Shown here piece after piece: positions 54,481-64,000 of a stretch of DNA of 64,000 nucleotides. The notes beneath the pieces are model-generated. The model searched no databases and was not told the DNA's origin. It saw only the letters and a program-made list of their open reading frames with translations. The stretch is from Agarophyton chilense (taxonomy: Eukaryota > Rhodophyta > Florideophyceae > Gracilariales > Gracilariaceae), in the NCBI GenBank assembly GCA_030374765.1, contig JARGXX010000088.1, forward strand, positions 620,001 through 684,000. The letters run 5' to 3'. Every line of letters starts with the position of its first letter. Position 1 is the first letter of the stretch. The translations under genes and the position numbers were made by a program.

Positions 54481-56517
54481 ATGCAGCCACAACATCCGCT
54501 GCCGCGAGGCGACAAAATCAGTGGCAGCCCTGCGCCCGTTCCTGTCACTAGCTCCAATCGACCCTCCTCATCAGATGAATTCCACGCCCCATCTTCTACA
54601 TCCGCCACCACTCTTGGAAGACGCACGTGCGACTCGTCGAGAACACAACAGCCATCTTCCCTGCCAAAGAGGAGGAAGATACAATTCAATCAACCTATTT
54701 CACGTGGAAACATGACCCAATTCGCCTTCTGTCCAACCTACGGAACTCCGAGAACACTGCACCAACAACACATCAACAACCAATCCTGCACTCTCCACGG
54801 GATAGAGCCCTCTCCCAGATCACCATCGTCTCACGCCTGTCAAACAATAACTAAATCGTGTAACTTTGAGCGCCTCAGAAAACCTCTAAACCCTAGAAAT
54901 CTTCGGAACCTTCACGAAGACCAAGTTTGTGCGAAGCGCAAAACCTTGCTAACCAACCTCCCTGACGACATTCTAACCAAAATAATCCATCATGCATTGC
55001 TCATTAACCCAACCCGCCCGGGAGAGATTTCACGCCGCGTCAGGCATCGCTTTCGTACAACGGGCCGAGCGATTGCTATGCTGTCTCGTCGGTTCAACAC
55101 CCTCCTTCGAAAAAGCATAACTTCTCTGGAATTCGGTCATAGCGTTTCCTATCGTTGGCTCCAAGCAATGCTCGTTTTCACGAAAGACAGTCTGCAAGCT
55201 CTACACCTCATAACCGAAGTGCTTGATCGCGGTTCAGATTTATGCCTCATGCTGGCATCTACCGCACCCCCGTTGCGGAAGTTGGCAATCAAGTCTCTTC
55301 ATGGAGCTCCTTTTGAGCATGTTGTGGCTATGTTTCGAGCACTTCCCAACCTGAAAGACTGTGAGATCCAAGTACCGCGTCCGGTTGACCTCGCGGCCAT
55401 AGCTCATGCCTGTCATGGTTTGGAGTCTCTATCGTTGACGCCGGTACGTCATTACAAAGAAGTCGACGAAATACGCCGCCAAATCGTATCAGTCATCGTC
55501 AGCCCCCTTGGAAAGCGGCTCAAGACTCTCAAACTTCCCTGGTGTTGTTCCACAAGAGAAGCGTTCCAAGAGATTGCAAGGCACTGTGTCAAGCTGGAGA
55601 ACTTTTCCGTCGAATTTGGCGCAATGCACTGGATACGACACAGAGCATATAAGTCAATACAGTTAGAAGGGATCAGGATTGATCTCGCTGAATATGCTAA
55701 CGAACAACGAACGTTATTCAGAAGCATGCTCAAAGCTGCATCCAAGCGTCAACTCCAGACCTTTAGTCTGAGTACGCTCGACCTTATTCCTTCCTCTGAT
55801 CTTGACCTCATCTTCAAATCACTACCTGGATTGAGAGACCTAGCTATCAACTTCGGGTCTGCCATGAATCCCCCACGGTGCCCTGATGCAAGCTTCAAAT
55901 TGCTTGAGAAATCAATGAGTCAAAGTCTCGATAGTATTGAGGTCCTTGGCTTACGATTCACGCCGGAACAAGTACAGCAATTCGCTCGAGTATTCTCGAA
56001 ACTGAAATGTGTGAGCATTTGGATGAGTCGAAATGAAAGACCGACCCCAGATGTTTTCAAGTACTTTGGGACGAGAATTAGGCGTCTTAGTCTGGTCTGT
56101 GATTGGAACGAACCAATGTGCAAGGCAGTTGGAGACTACAACACAAACCTCGAATCCTTGTTTCTCATTGCCAAGCAGCTTTCGTTGAGTTCAATTAGAG
56201 ACCTTTTGCGTGGAAAGGGGTGCATTTTGAAGGAATTTTCTCTTATCATTAGTAGAAAAGGCGGGCCAGGTGATGCGCACATATGGAACCTTGGGAATGG
56301 AGCCCAGGAAGCAGTGGCGTCGGATCGGTACGAGACGACTGTTATTGTACAAGATACCGCCAGGATGGTGGCCAGGGATTGTTCGAATAATCTCGAGAAG
56401 CTAAACGTGAGCGCTGCTTCTCCGAGTGGCCAATATATTGTCGACTGCACCAGTATTGCTAAAGAACTAAGACGGAAAGCTCCGCATTTATGGCAAGTAT
56501 GTGGATCGTTCCTCTAG
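54481..56517 (+). CDS. F-box and leucine-rich-repeat-like protein
   Basis: 678 residues from the ATG at 54481. The first 160 residues are Ser/Pro-rich and low in structure. An F-box-like motif follows (LLTNLPDDILTKIIHHALLI, then AIAMLSRRFNTLLRKSI). The rest has repeated short leucine-rich segments (LRKLAIKSL, LKDCEIQVP, LESLSLTPV, LKTLKLPW, LENFSVEF, LRDLAINF, LKCVSIWMS, LESLFLIAK), as in FBXL-type substrate receptors of SCF ubiquitin ligases. The repeats are irregular, so LRR is inferred from pattern. No introns. It converges on the NOL8-like gene. Confidence 0.7.
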   Translation: MQPQHPLPRGDKISGSPAPVPVTSSNRPSSSDEFHAPSSTSATTLGRRTCDSSRTQQPSSLPKRRKIQFNQPISRGNMTQFAFCPTYGTPRTLHQQHINNQSCTLHGIEPSPRSPSSHACQTITKSCNFERLRKPLNPRNLRNLHEDQVCAKRKTLLTNLPDDILTKIIHHALLINPTRPGEISRRVRHRFRTTGRAIAMLSRRFNTLLRKSITSLEFGHSVSYRWLQAMLVFTKDSLQALHLITEVLDRGSDLCLMLASTAPPLRKLAIKSLHGAPFEHVVAMFRALPNLKDCEIQVPRPVDLAAIAHACHGLESLSLTPVRHYKEVDEIRRQIVSVIVSPLGKRLKTLKLPWCCSTREAFQEIARHCVKLENFSVEFGAMHWIRHRAYKSIQLEGIRIDLAEYANEQRTLFRSMLKAASKRQLQTFSLSTLDLIPSSDLDLIFKSLPGLRDLAINFGSAMNPPRCPDASFKLLEKSMSQSLDSIEVLGLRFTPEQVQQFARVFSKLKCVSIWMSRNERPTPDVFKYFGTRIRRLSLVCDWNEPMCKAVGDYNTNLESLFLIAKQLSLSSIRDLLRGKGCILKEFSLIISRKGGPGDAHIWNLGNGAQEAVASDRYETTVIVQDTARMVARDCSNNLEKLNVSAASPSGQYIVDCTSIAKELRRKAPHLWQVCGSFL

Positions 56518-56721
56518 GATTATTCAATTCACATGAAACCAAAAGCGAGTATCTGCACGAGGCATGGGCAGCCTTTTCGATGTCGATGAACTGAACAAAA
56601 AGATCTGGGATTTTGCGTAAAAATGTCTGTGAACAACATGGGATTGGAAAGGTTAATGTGAGAATCGATCACAGAACGTGGTAGATTCCTGTCCTGTTTC
56701 GAATTTTTGTGCTTCTGGTGT

Positions 56722-57966
56722 TCAAACAGTATCGGAATGCAGCACCAACTGCAGCTTTTTGTAGAGCGCGGCGCGTCTGTAATGTCCGGGGGAGATAGCG
56801 GCTTGAGCATGATTTTGCGGAAAGACATCATGAGGAGTACTCCTAATCTCACTTTTTGAAATGGATTCTGTCCTTTTCACTGTTCGTAAAGGTCTTGCAT
56901 CCACACCGGGCGACTGTAGCGTTCTATAGAGGGCTGCTCGGCGGTGGTGCGCTAACAAATGCTGTGGGTGTAGATTTCCCCCGTGAGACGGATTCTTCAA
57001 TTCAGATTTCTCGGCCGGTAAGGCCTCGTCGACAAACATTGTGCGAAAAACTTGCAGACATGTATTTCTTTCCTTCTCGAGATCGATGTTTGATGGATCT
57101 TCCTCCACAACTTCAGGCTTCTCAATAGAATATGTTTCATTCCTATCGCTCACCGTATCCTTACCGTTCAAAGAATCAAGATTTCTCGCGGCGCGAAGGG
57201 AGATTTTCGGCAAGTTGATATTCGTGGCATGTTTCGCATCATCTTCTTGAGCATCAAGGAACGCCTCACTATTTTCGCTGTTTCGAACTGGGTCGCTACG
57301 GGGTCGTTTGATAAGTTGCCCTGAGAAGTTGATCTCCGGTGAGGAACGTTTCGTCGAGATGAGTTGATTTCCGTCTGGCGCGCCAGACAAACCAAAGAGT
57401 GAGAAAGTTGTCTGCAGTGAGTTTTGTTTCGATCCAAACGCAGACGATTTGGTAGAGACAGGTCTGTTGATTGATTTCTTTTGTTGGTTGGCGGTGCTGA
57501 TTGGTACGTGTGTGTTGACGGATTTGTCGAAGTGATCATCCGGAAATGAAAAACGAACATGTTTTCCTTTTGGCATGTTGTGGAATGGTGGTTTTGAGTC
57601 GATTTGCTCATGTTGATCACTTGGTTTGGGAAGCTGTTGCATGTCGACGGTGTGTTGCTTCCATTCATCGAGAAGACGATGTAAATAGTGTTGCCTAGCT
57701 CGTTCGACCCGTAGAGAAGTGCCGAACCATTTCACGTGGTTTAAGGACGCAACGCACTTGTTGACGGATGGAGCATCGGTTTGAAGCGAAATATGTACGA
57801 AAGTGCTGCATTTGCTGCGCTCGAAATCGCTGATTGTGCCAAAGCGTGATACTAGTTGACGCAGTGCAGCGTCCGAGATTTGAGCAGTGAGGTTCCCGAC
57901 GAAGATACGAGGCAGGTCTTGAGATGGCGCTTGCTTGAGCACATATGGATGTTGTTCAACAATCAT
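56722..57966 (-). CDS. NOL8-like nucleolar RRM protein
   Basis: 414 residues. One RNA-recognition motif at about 20-93 (RNP2 IFVGNL at 21-26, RNP1-like STFVHISL at 54-61), followed directly by LNHVKWFGTSLRVERARQHYLHRLLDEW. The W-x-G..L..E.A...(Y/F)LHRL ending is typical of the NOL8/Nop8 RRM, a factor of early 60S assembly. The rest is a disordered Lys/Ser/Asn-rich tail with two copies of a HYRRAALYK(T/K)LQ-like element (AHHRRAALYRTLQ and GHYRRAALYKKLQ) near the C-terminus. The assignment rests on the RRM ending. No introns seen. Confidence 0.65.
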   Translation of the reverse strand: MIVEQHPYVLKQAPSQDLPRIFVGNLTAQISDAALRQLVSRFGTISDFERSKCSTFVHISLQTDAPSVNKCVASLNHVKWFGTSLRVERARQHYLHRLLDEWKQHTVDMQQLPKPSDQHEQIDSKPPFHNMPKGKHVRFSFPDDHFDKSVNTHVPISTANQQKKSINRPVSTKSSAFGSKQNSLQTTFSLFGLSGAPDGNQLISTKRSSPEINFSGQLIKRPRSDPVRNSENSEAFLDAQEDDAKHATNINLPKISLRAARNLDSLNGKDTVSDRNETYSIEKPEVVEEDPSNIDLEKERNTCLQVFRTMFVDEALPAEKSELKNPSHGGNLHPQHLLAHHRRAALYRTLQSPGVDARPLRTVKRTESISKSEIRSTPHDVFPQNHAQAAISPGHYRRAALYKKLQLVLHSDTV

Positions 57967-58304
57967 CGGGTTGCTTTTGTGCTATATTTAAAGATATGCA
58001 ACTGGAAGCATTTGGGTGAAACGCGGTATTCAGCGATCCCCTTCCTTTCTGACGCTGATGCTGTTGTTACCACATCTGAGTTGCCCTTGTTTTCCGGGAC
58101 CGCGCAGATCTGTGTCCGTGGGTTCACTCTAGTTCCTTTTCCATGGTTTGCTCGCGTCGGTTTACGCCATCTCCTCTCCTGGCCAGCAGCTAGCTACAAA
58201 GAAACGTCCTCCTGGCTCGTGCTTTTTGTGAGCGTCGTTGACACGGAACGCACAGTATTGTGTAATGACGGACATTACAGCTGTCCAGGAGGTGGAAAAA
58301 AAAG
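57967..58304. other. Intergenic region upstream of the NOL8-like gene
   Basis: 338 bp, including the TATTTAAAG-like box near 57985 that could serve the minus-strand gene. Nothing else recognised. Confidence 0.4.
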
Positions 58305-58378
58305 CGACTCTGGCAGGACTTGAACCTGCAATCTCCGGATCCGTAGACCGATGCCTTATCCAATTTGGCCACAGAGCC
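58305..58378 (-). tRNA. trnR-ACG: tRNA-Arg, anticodon ACG
   Basis: 74 nt on the minus strand with all arms: acceptor GGCTCTG/CAGAGTC (one G-T pair), D arm GCC..GGC, anticodon loop CTACGGA (anticodon ACG, read as ICG), T arm GCAGG..CCTGC with loop TTCAAGT, discriminator G. The anticodon stem has one T-T mismatch. No intron. A minus-strand T run (58297-58303 reads as T on that strand) follows the 3' end, a pol III terminator. Confidence 0.95.
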
Positions 58379-58503
58379 GTCAATTTGCCTGTGGGTGACT
58401 GAAATACACATCGTAATTATAGACATTTACAGGGAATTGGAGATGCATAGAGCTTCATCTCTTAGAGAAGACATGTTCATTCTCGCTCCTCGGAGTCATT
58501 GCG

Positions 58504-59424
58504 ATGGCATCCGTCTTGGTAACACCCCCACAGTGCATAGCTTTTCTCTCCATCCCAGTTCTACGTTCTACCCCGCGCACCTCGTTTCTCAAAACCCGAT
58601 CTCCTCCAAGCCGCCCACTCTATCATGTACATTCCATTCGCGCGGCTCTACCAGCAGAACGACAACCGCCCTCCAAACTTGACACCCACTCTCAAACTCC
58701 TTCGCAGCCAACAGCCTTCTTATTCGCATTCCTGGCCTCTACGCTTGGCGCTCTGGTAGGTGCCGGAGGCGGAATGTTCCTCACCCCTTTGCTGGTCTCT
58801 CGTGGCGTATCTCAGCGACAGGCACATGGCACCAGTATGCTTATGATATGTGCCGTGTCTCTTATTTCCTCTATGAAATACCTCACAGCAGCTTCAGCCA
58901 ATGCCTCTGCAGCTGCGCTGCTCGCGCTCCCAGCATTGCTTACCGCACCGATAGGAGCTTCTTTCACAGCCACTCTTCATATGAAGAGTTTACGACGAGC
59001 GTTTGGTGCATTCTTATTGCTGGTTGCAATCTCTATTCCATTATTGCCCCGTATATTATCCACCGGACTGTCTATTTCAACGTGGTGGTTGCTACCTGTC
59101 GGCGCTTGTACTGGCTTTATCTCCGGTCTACTTGGCGTTGGTGGTGGTTCCATCAACGTACCCACGCTTGTTCTTGCAGGATTTCCACAACGTATGGCAC
59201 AAGGCACTGCATTGCTCGCCATGATTTTGCCCAGTATGAGAGCTTGTTTTACTCACATGCGTCTGCGGAACGTGCTTACCAACCTCTTCATTCCGCTTCT
59301 TTGCGGCGCACTTCTGGGAGGTGCATTGGGCGCCACGACGGCTGTAATGTTACCAGAAGCAACCCTTCGAATGGTATGCTCTGTGTTTCTTTTGTTCATC
59401 TCGTTCCGATTTCTGCGCGCCTGA
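58504..59424 (+). CDS. TauE/SafE-family membrane permease, probably plastid
   Basis: 306 residues. After about 70 residues rich in Ser, Pro and Arg without acidic residues at the start (transit peptide-like), the protein has about eight hydrophobic segments and the two half-repeats of the family, each with a Gly-rich motif: GALVGAGGGMFLTPLLV and SGLLGVGGGSINVPTLV, each followed by a Q-A-x-G-T-S/A motif (QAHGTSM, MAQGTAL). Members export sulfite, sulfoacetate or related anions; the substrate here is not known. Its stop is 7 bp from that of the convergent GST gene. Confidence 0.85.
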   Translation: MASVLVTPPQCIAFLSIPVLRSTPRTSFLKTRSPPSRPLYHVHSIRAALPAERQPPSKLDTHSQTPSQPTAFLFAFLASTLGALVGAGGGMFLTPLLVSRGVSQRQAHGTSMLMICAVSLISSMKYLTAASANASAAALLALPALLTAPIGASFTATLHMKSLRRAFGAFLLLVAISIPLLPRILSTGLSISTWWLLPVGACTGFISGLLGVGGGSINVPTLVLAGFPQRMAQGTALLAMILPSMRACFTHMRLRNVLTNLFIPLLCGALLGGALGATTAVMLPEATLRMVCSVFLLFISFRFLRA

Positions 59425-59431
59425 TGGGAGG

Positions 59432-60174
59432 CTACGTGAGGTTTTTTTGCTGAGCTTTTCGTTCCTTCACTTCAGCTGCTCGCCCTTCAATGTACTCGTT
59501 CCATTCAAGTACTTGCGGATGTTCACGTACCGCTTCGGCTGAGTCTTGTAAACGCTTGAAGTCAATCACCTTCGCTGGAGTGAGTTGTTGAAAAGCTCCA
59601 GCTTGTACATACAGCATGCATACGTATATTGCAAGGTCAGCTATTGTGATGGATTCGCCAACTGCCCATGGCCCGTTTCCGAATTCCCGCAACCGTGATT
59701 CAAGGCCTCCCAAGTACCGCGGAACACTTTCAATGTGGTATTTTTTCACATCATCAAAGCAATGCTCCGCGTCTTTTTTTTCGATGGCTTCCAGTCCGTG
59801 AAAGAATTGTAGTATCGTGTCAATTACTTCATCAACCCGTAGTGCGACAAGTTCATTTTGTGGGTAAAGCCCGGTTTTCTTGCCCACGTAGCGTAGAATT
59901 GCGGACGACTGAGAATGTATTTCCCCATTAACGGTAAGCGTTGGCAGCGATCCATATGAAAGATGCAGTTGTACATTTTCAGCTTCAGTCGGATGAAGTC
60001 GAACATCTTCAAACGGTATTTTTCCTATTCTTAAAGCTAGTCGTATTGCTTCGGCATGCCCCTTCAACTCAAAGAGAGCAACTTAAGTCAGCGCGTGCAG
60101 TTAATTGGCTACATACTCAAGAAACGACGCGAACATACCGGATAGTCAAAATAAGTTAGCGTCAAGTCTTCCAT
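59432..60174 (-). CDS. Glutathione S-transferase 1, sigma-like, two exons
   Basis: Exon 1 (60139-60174) codes MEDLTLTYFDYP; a 71-bp intron (GTATGT..TTTGAG) follows; exon 2 is 59432-60067. The 223-residue product has the thioredoxin-like N-domain with catalytic Tyr8 in LTYFD, cis-Pro in LPTLTVNG, the glutathione-binding QSSAILRYVG (65-74) and an all-helical C-domain (GESITIADLAIYV). It would conjugate glutathione to electrophiles in the cytosol. A paralogue lies 1.5 kb away on the same strand. The first exon is only 12 codons and was found by matching GST2. Confidence 0.9.
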
Positions 60175-61678
60175 GTTTTGAAACGCCTAATATACACAAA
60201 TTAATCTGCGAAAAGAGGGGTCACGAACACGCCTTGTGGCTAGCTAGAAAATGCTAAATTGAAAGTCACATGTTTTGCGCTGCTCTTGGGCGTCTATGAT
60301 GGAGAGTCGTTGTGAACAATGTGTTCAATCTGAAAACGAATGGCCTACTGGTTGACTCTTTTGTCAGAAGTGTGACCCTGTCCTAAACCTCGCTAGCTGG
60401 CTGCCGCCGATAGAGGGCTTGTCTGACCGGGCCCGTTTGTATCACTTAACCTAACCACACGTCCCCTGCCTGACCGAAGGGATCATTCCAAGATTAGGTG
60501 ATCGATTTCTGATCGAGACAAAAAATAGGAACCGGACCCCTTGGGCAACTCTAGGTCTCATCACACCCTCTTTTAATTCATGTAGATCTTGAAATCTACC
60601 CCGTAGGACAAGGATTTCGGTAGCCTTTCTCGTGACAGTATGTTTCGTCGCTAGAAAACAAGATCATGCCTTGAGGACATTGTATCTGTTTGAAGAACCG
60701 AAAATGCGAGCCGGTCCTTCCCTTGAATTTGATGGAACGTTAACGCTGAGAAGAATCAATTCTTTCCCATATCGATGATTAAAAGTGGAACGTGGCAGTA
60801 TTTCTTGTCACCGCCGACTGTCGACCTTATCCCAAAAAGACAATGGAATCTCATGCTTTTGTTTGTACTACAAATACGAAATGCAGCATCGTTCAAAACC
60901 AAAGCAAGCCCGAAAATGTTGCAGTTTTATGTATGTTTTATGGCCACTGCTTTTCAATGTGGAACCGAGGATGCGTTTAATCGGATGGCTAAGCGATTGC
61001 AGCCCTCAAAAATGCCACAATAAATTGGAGTGCTTCACGCCGTTTGCGATTCAATTGCAGTCTTTTCAACAAAACACAATCTCATACAAATCTATGTCCA
61101 AAACGCCCAATGACGTGCAAGATCTATATGCACAGCCTGTACAGAACTTATATTCCGTATGAAAACATACTTTGGGCACTACAGGGTTAGACTGCAAATA
61201 TTGACACATGGGAAGGAATTCGTCACTACTGAAAGCTACACTCGTCTCCCACACGCCATTTCCACCGAGCTGGAGAAAATGTCCCGACAGCAGTCAACGG
61301 CACAATCAATTTCCCTAATTTTGCTTGCCGTAGCGCCTTGGATGGACCAAAAAGTGCTGCGGGTAAAGAGCGGTACAAACGTGAAGAATGAAAGGAAAGA
61401 GGTCGGAAGGTCGCCACATGTAATTTGTGTGTGCGTGGACTACCTCGTTACACCGGGAGAAATTCCGCGTTGAGAAAACAAAGCGATTTCAGTGTAACGA
61501 ATGGGCAGACAGTGATCACAAGAGTTGTGGAAAAAGGACGGGGCGGGGGGGAAATTCTTGCAGAAAAGACTTTAGTACTATCAAGCTCTGCAAAAGTCTT
61601 GATGCGCGCAAAAATGCAGGATGACAGTGCTCGAAGACTACAGTGTTGCGAGTTCACATTAGAATAGGGACTTGTGAC
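60175..61678. other. 1.5-kb intergenic region between the two GST genes
   Basis: Several short frames (60775-61023, 61159-61473, 61425-61667 plus) have no family resemblance. I see no repeat, RNA gene or third GST remnant. Confidence 0.4.
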
Positions 61679-62320
61679 TTAATCCATCTTCGAGGCCTGG
61701 AACTTGATTGGGTACTTCTTGTACCATTCTACGACGCTCGGGAGCTCCATGACCTGCTTGTGAATAGCCATGAACTTGGGATAATTCTCCATCACGTCTG
61801 AAGGAACGAAGTCGAACACGCCGCTCTTAAAGCCATTGATGAAACAGGTTATGACAAGGTCGGCGATAGAAATCTGGTCACCAACGGCATAAACACCTTC
61901 TCCAAACGATTCAAACCTCTTCTCCAAAGCGCCCGCATAACGAGGAAGAGTCTCGTCGATGAACTTGGTGCGCTGTTCCTTGAGCACGTCGCGATCATCA
62001 CCCTTGTAACCGTAAACCACAGATACCATGTCGTGGATGGTATCCATGACTTCATCCACCTTCAAGGCTTGGAGCGGATCGGAGGGGTAGAGCTTTCCGA
62101 GCTTTCCGACGTAGCGCAGAATGGCGCCCGACTGGGCCAGCACTTGGCCGTCGACGGTGAGAACTGGGACGGAGCCGTACGGAAGCGTGGGCTTGATGTC
62201 CTTCCATGCCTGAAACTCGAATCGATCATCCTCATAATCTATCTCGGAGATGAGAAAGGCGAGCCGAATGGGCTCGGCACGGCCCCTGAGATCGAAGTAG
62301 GTGAGCTTCATGGACGCCAT
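61679..62320 (-). CDS. Glutathione S-transferase 2, sigma-like
   Basis: 213 residues from the ATG at 62320, no intron. Catalytic Tyr8 in LTYFDLRGRAEPIR, cis-Pro52 in VPVLTVDG, and the motif QSGAILRYVGKLG (63-75) that binds glutathione. The helical domain has GDQISIADLVITCF. It resembles the neighbouring GST1 along its length, including the LTYFD start, the QS(S/G)AILRYVGK block and the VDEV(I/M)DTI motif, so the two arose by local duplication. GST1 has an intron after codon 12 that GST2 lacks. Confidence 0.92.
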   Translation of the reverse strand: MASMKLTYFDLRGRAEPIRLAFLISEIDYEDDRFEFQAWKDIKPTLPYGSVPVLTVDGQVLAQSGAILRYVGKLGKLYPSDPLQALKVDEVMDTIHDMVSVVYGYKGDDRDVLKEQRTKFIDETLPRYAGALEKRFESFGEGVYAVGDQISIADLVITCFINGFKSGVFDFVPSDVMENYPKFMAIHKQVMELPSVVEWYKKYPIKFQASKMD

Positions 62321-63212
62321 GTTAACCAAAGAACGAATGACCGGTGTTACTATGGATTGGAGGCTCCCTGTGGGACACACGTGCCTTTTTATACAGTTCG
62401 GATCGTGGGGAAAAAACGAATCGAGTCCGAGGTGAAGCGCGCAAGCGCCGTGAGCGCCAAAGCGGCGAGCGCGATCGAATGAAATGGCAAGGGATGGCCA
62501 CCAGCGTAGATTTGGGTGCTGTCGGCAGGCGTCGATTCACAACATGGAGAGAAACGGTGGGCCGTTTGGATTGGGGCGGTGGCCAATCGCGCCGCGAGAA
62601 TTGGTTGCACATAATGCGCCCATTCAACAGCTTGCGTGGTCCATTGCGATTACCTTCCCGCGCGATAGCATTTTACAGTTTAGGTCTTCCAATCTCTTCC
62701 AGTCCCATGTCACATGACATCACTTGTTGGAGTAGAATCTCCAGCTTCTAGAACCATCTCTTTTAGCTCAATAAACATCACGTACAATGTCTTTCACCAG
62801 CGTGCCGGTTATTCTACAAACTTTCAACCATGCGGTACTCACGTTTCTTTTTTGTCATACCTCTTCGGTTCACAACAGTTGTCAATGAACACCCCCGCAT
62901 TAGCGCCCATTGCGTATTGCGTGCTTCACAGGGCCATCGTACTCGTCTGAGAACCCGACTCGCTTTCCTTTCAAACCTCCAAAAAGAGGGTCGATTTGCA
63001 AGTCTTCATTCATTCCGACCTTTGCAACAGTTGTAAAGTCGCGTATGAGAAACACCTCTGCGTCCTCCCGTTCTTCTTGTTCAGCAACAGCGTTTCTCGT
63101 GCAACCCCAAATTCACAGTGCGTTTTTCTTTTCCTTTACAGTCAGGCAATCATACTCTGCCTTTGTGGATCCAAATGCGTGCAGCCATGACCGAGCCAGC
63201 AATCTGTGTACG
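62321..63212. other. Region upstream of GST2 without a supported gene
   Basis: It includes the GST2 promoter, with a TATAAA-type box (TATAAAAAG on the minus strand near 62389). The rest, up to the Tc1 end, holds only short frames without family resemblance. Confidence 0.4.
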
Positions 63213-64000
63213 TACAGTGCGTTTCAAAAACATATCCCTTTACAAAAACTGCGCCAAAAAGGCATTTCACGTACTGTAGAGCACATTTCACAACAAATAA
63301 AAACCACTAAGTCAATAACACTGTTTCAGAAGTATATCCTTTATACAATCATTCGCTCAATTATGGCTCGTGGCGCACCTCTGACACGCTCTGAACAGCT
63401 CGAAATCATGGAATTAGTAGGTCAGGGTATGATTCCAGCAGATATAGCCCGAAACCTCAAGCGCAGCCCAAAAACAATCAGCAACTTCATCAAAAACCCC
63501 GCTACATACGGAACAAAGCGTTCAACCGGCCGTCCTACGGCACTATCCCCGGCCGATAAGCGCGGAATTAAGCGAGAACTATGTCGCAACACTTCATCTT
63601 GCGGGAAAATTGTCAAAAACCTAAATTTGCCTTTATCAAGATCTACAATATGGCGTGAAGTCAACCGTCAAAATTTGTTCAAGTACACAAAAATGAGGAA
63701 AACTTTTTTTTTAAAAGATAATCACAAGAAAAGTCGAGTTGAATGGTGTGCTCAAAAGGCTTATTGGAAAACTGAATGGAATAATGTTATCTTTTCCGAC
63801 GAAAAAAAGTTTAACCTTGATGGTCCAGATTGCTATAAATTTTATTGGCATGATCTTCGAAAAGAAAAGAAGGAATTTGTGACTAGGCATTCAGGAGGCG
63901 CATCAGTAATGGTTTGGGCTGGAATCTCCACTAAAGGAGCAACTGATATGGCTTTTGTTGAAACTACAATGAACTCTGAGAAGTATGCTGAGGTTCTAGA
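63213..64000 (+). mobile_element. Tc1/mariner element, left part
   Basis: CAGTGCGTTTCAAAAACATATCC at 63215 follows a TA dinucleotide, the target of this superfamily, and has the CAGT start usual for Tc1-like terminal repeats. A related block (GTTTCAGAAGTATATCC) lies nearer the gene at about 63325. The transposase follows. The right end is outside the window. Confidence 0.7.
63363..64000 (+). CDS. Tc1/mariner transposase, truncated by the window edge
   Basis: 212 codons open from the ATG at 63363 to the last base. The N-terminus has a paired-like helix-turn-helix (LTRSEQLEIMELVGQG, PADIARNLKRSPKTISNFI) and a basic linker (KRSTGRPTALS), then a second helix-turn-helix (LPLSRSTIWREVN). The catalytic domain starts with WNNVIFSDEKKFNLDGPD (first Asp in SDEKKF) and MVWAGIS. 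The second Asp and third acidic residue lie beyond the edge. It has no stop or frameshift here, unlike the piggyBac copies, and its AT-rich codon use contrasts with the host genes. Confidence 0.9.
   Translation, partial: MARGAPLTRSEQLEIMELVGQGMIPADIARNLKRSPKTISNFIKNPATYGTKRSTGRPTALSPADKRGIKRELCRNTSSCGKIVKNLNLPLSRSTIWREVNRQNLFKYTKMRKTFFLKDNHKKSRVEWCAQKAYWKTEWNNVIFSDEKKFNLDGPDCYKFYWHDLRKEKKEFVTRHSGGASVMVWAGISTKGATDMAFVETTMNSEKYAEVL

Noticed and set aside
60775-61667. Several overlapping frames between the GST genes.
   Set aside because: Short, in competing frames, without recognisable domains; no sign of an exon chain.

Overview
This is a eukaryotic nuclear window. Genes are spliced (four short introns of 71-132 bp with GT..AG ends, all read directly), carry organelle-targeting extensions, and include TRAPP, F-box, nucleolar RRM, DDI1 and mitochondrial ribosomal proteins. 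A carotenoid isomerase of the Z-ISO type makes the organism photosynthetic. A compact, intron-poor alga fits best; a red alga is my guess, but nothing here proves the lineage.

Left two thirds (1-43.2 kb): a nested transposon graveyard with no host gene that I can see. From the left: the 5' end of a minus-strand Ty3/gypsy element (G0, open gag) running off the window; two head-to-head piggyBac-type pseudogenes (2.06-3.15 kb minus, 3.49-6.4 kb plus), the second broken by solo LTRs and by element G1; G1 (6384-17012), a gypsy element with one LTR and its leader inverted; then a degenerate Ty1/copia-type gag-protease frame split by a 23.6-kb nest. The nest is: copia gag > gypsy G2 (18672-42249) > LTR-F copy 2 (28107-41392) > LTR-G copy 2 (28717-41110) > gypsy G3 (29001-40723). 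Target-site duplications were read at nearly every level, and uninterrupted copies of LTR-F and LTR-G elsewhere in the window show the empty sites.

Two results stand out. G1 has the exact anatomy of a retrotransposon cDNA that integrated into itself (inversion type, with its own 5-bp duplication CCAAC inside gag) and then became fixed in a genomic LTR site (outer duplication AACTG). G1 and G3, which are different families, also both carry a long ORF antisense to the element between pol and the 3' LTR; the two predicted products align along their length and match no family I recognise.

Right third (43.2-63.2 kb): compact host genes, several in tight convergent pairs. In order: a 2OG-Fe(II) oxygenase-like protein (+), mitochondrial uL6 (-), an uncertain low-complexity ORF (+), mitochondrial bS18 (-, three exons), Z-ISO (-), TRAPPC6/Trs33 (+), DDI1 (-, two exons), a membrane-anchored serpin (+), an F-box/LRR-like protein (+), a NOL8-like RRM protein (-), tRNA-Arg(ACG) (-), a TauE/SafE permease (+) and two sigma-like glutathione S-transferases (-). 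The 43.25-46.2 kb part is much richer in GC and in trinucleotide repeats than its neighbours. The window ends inside a Tc1/mariner element whose transposase frame is open to the edge.
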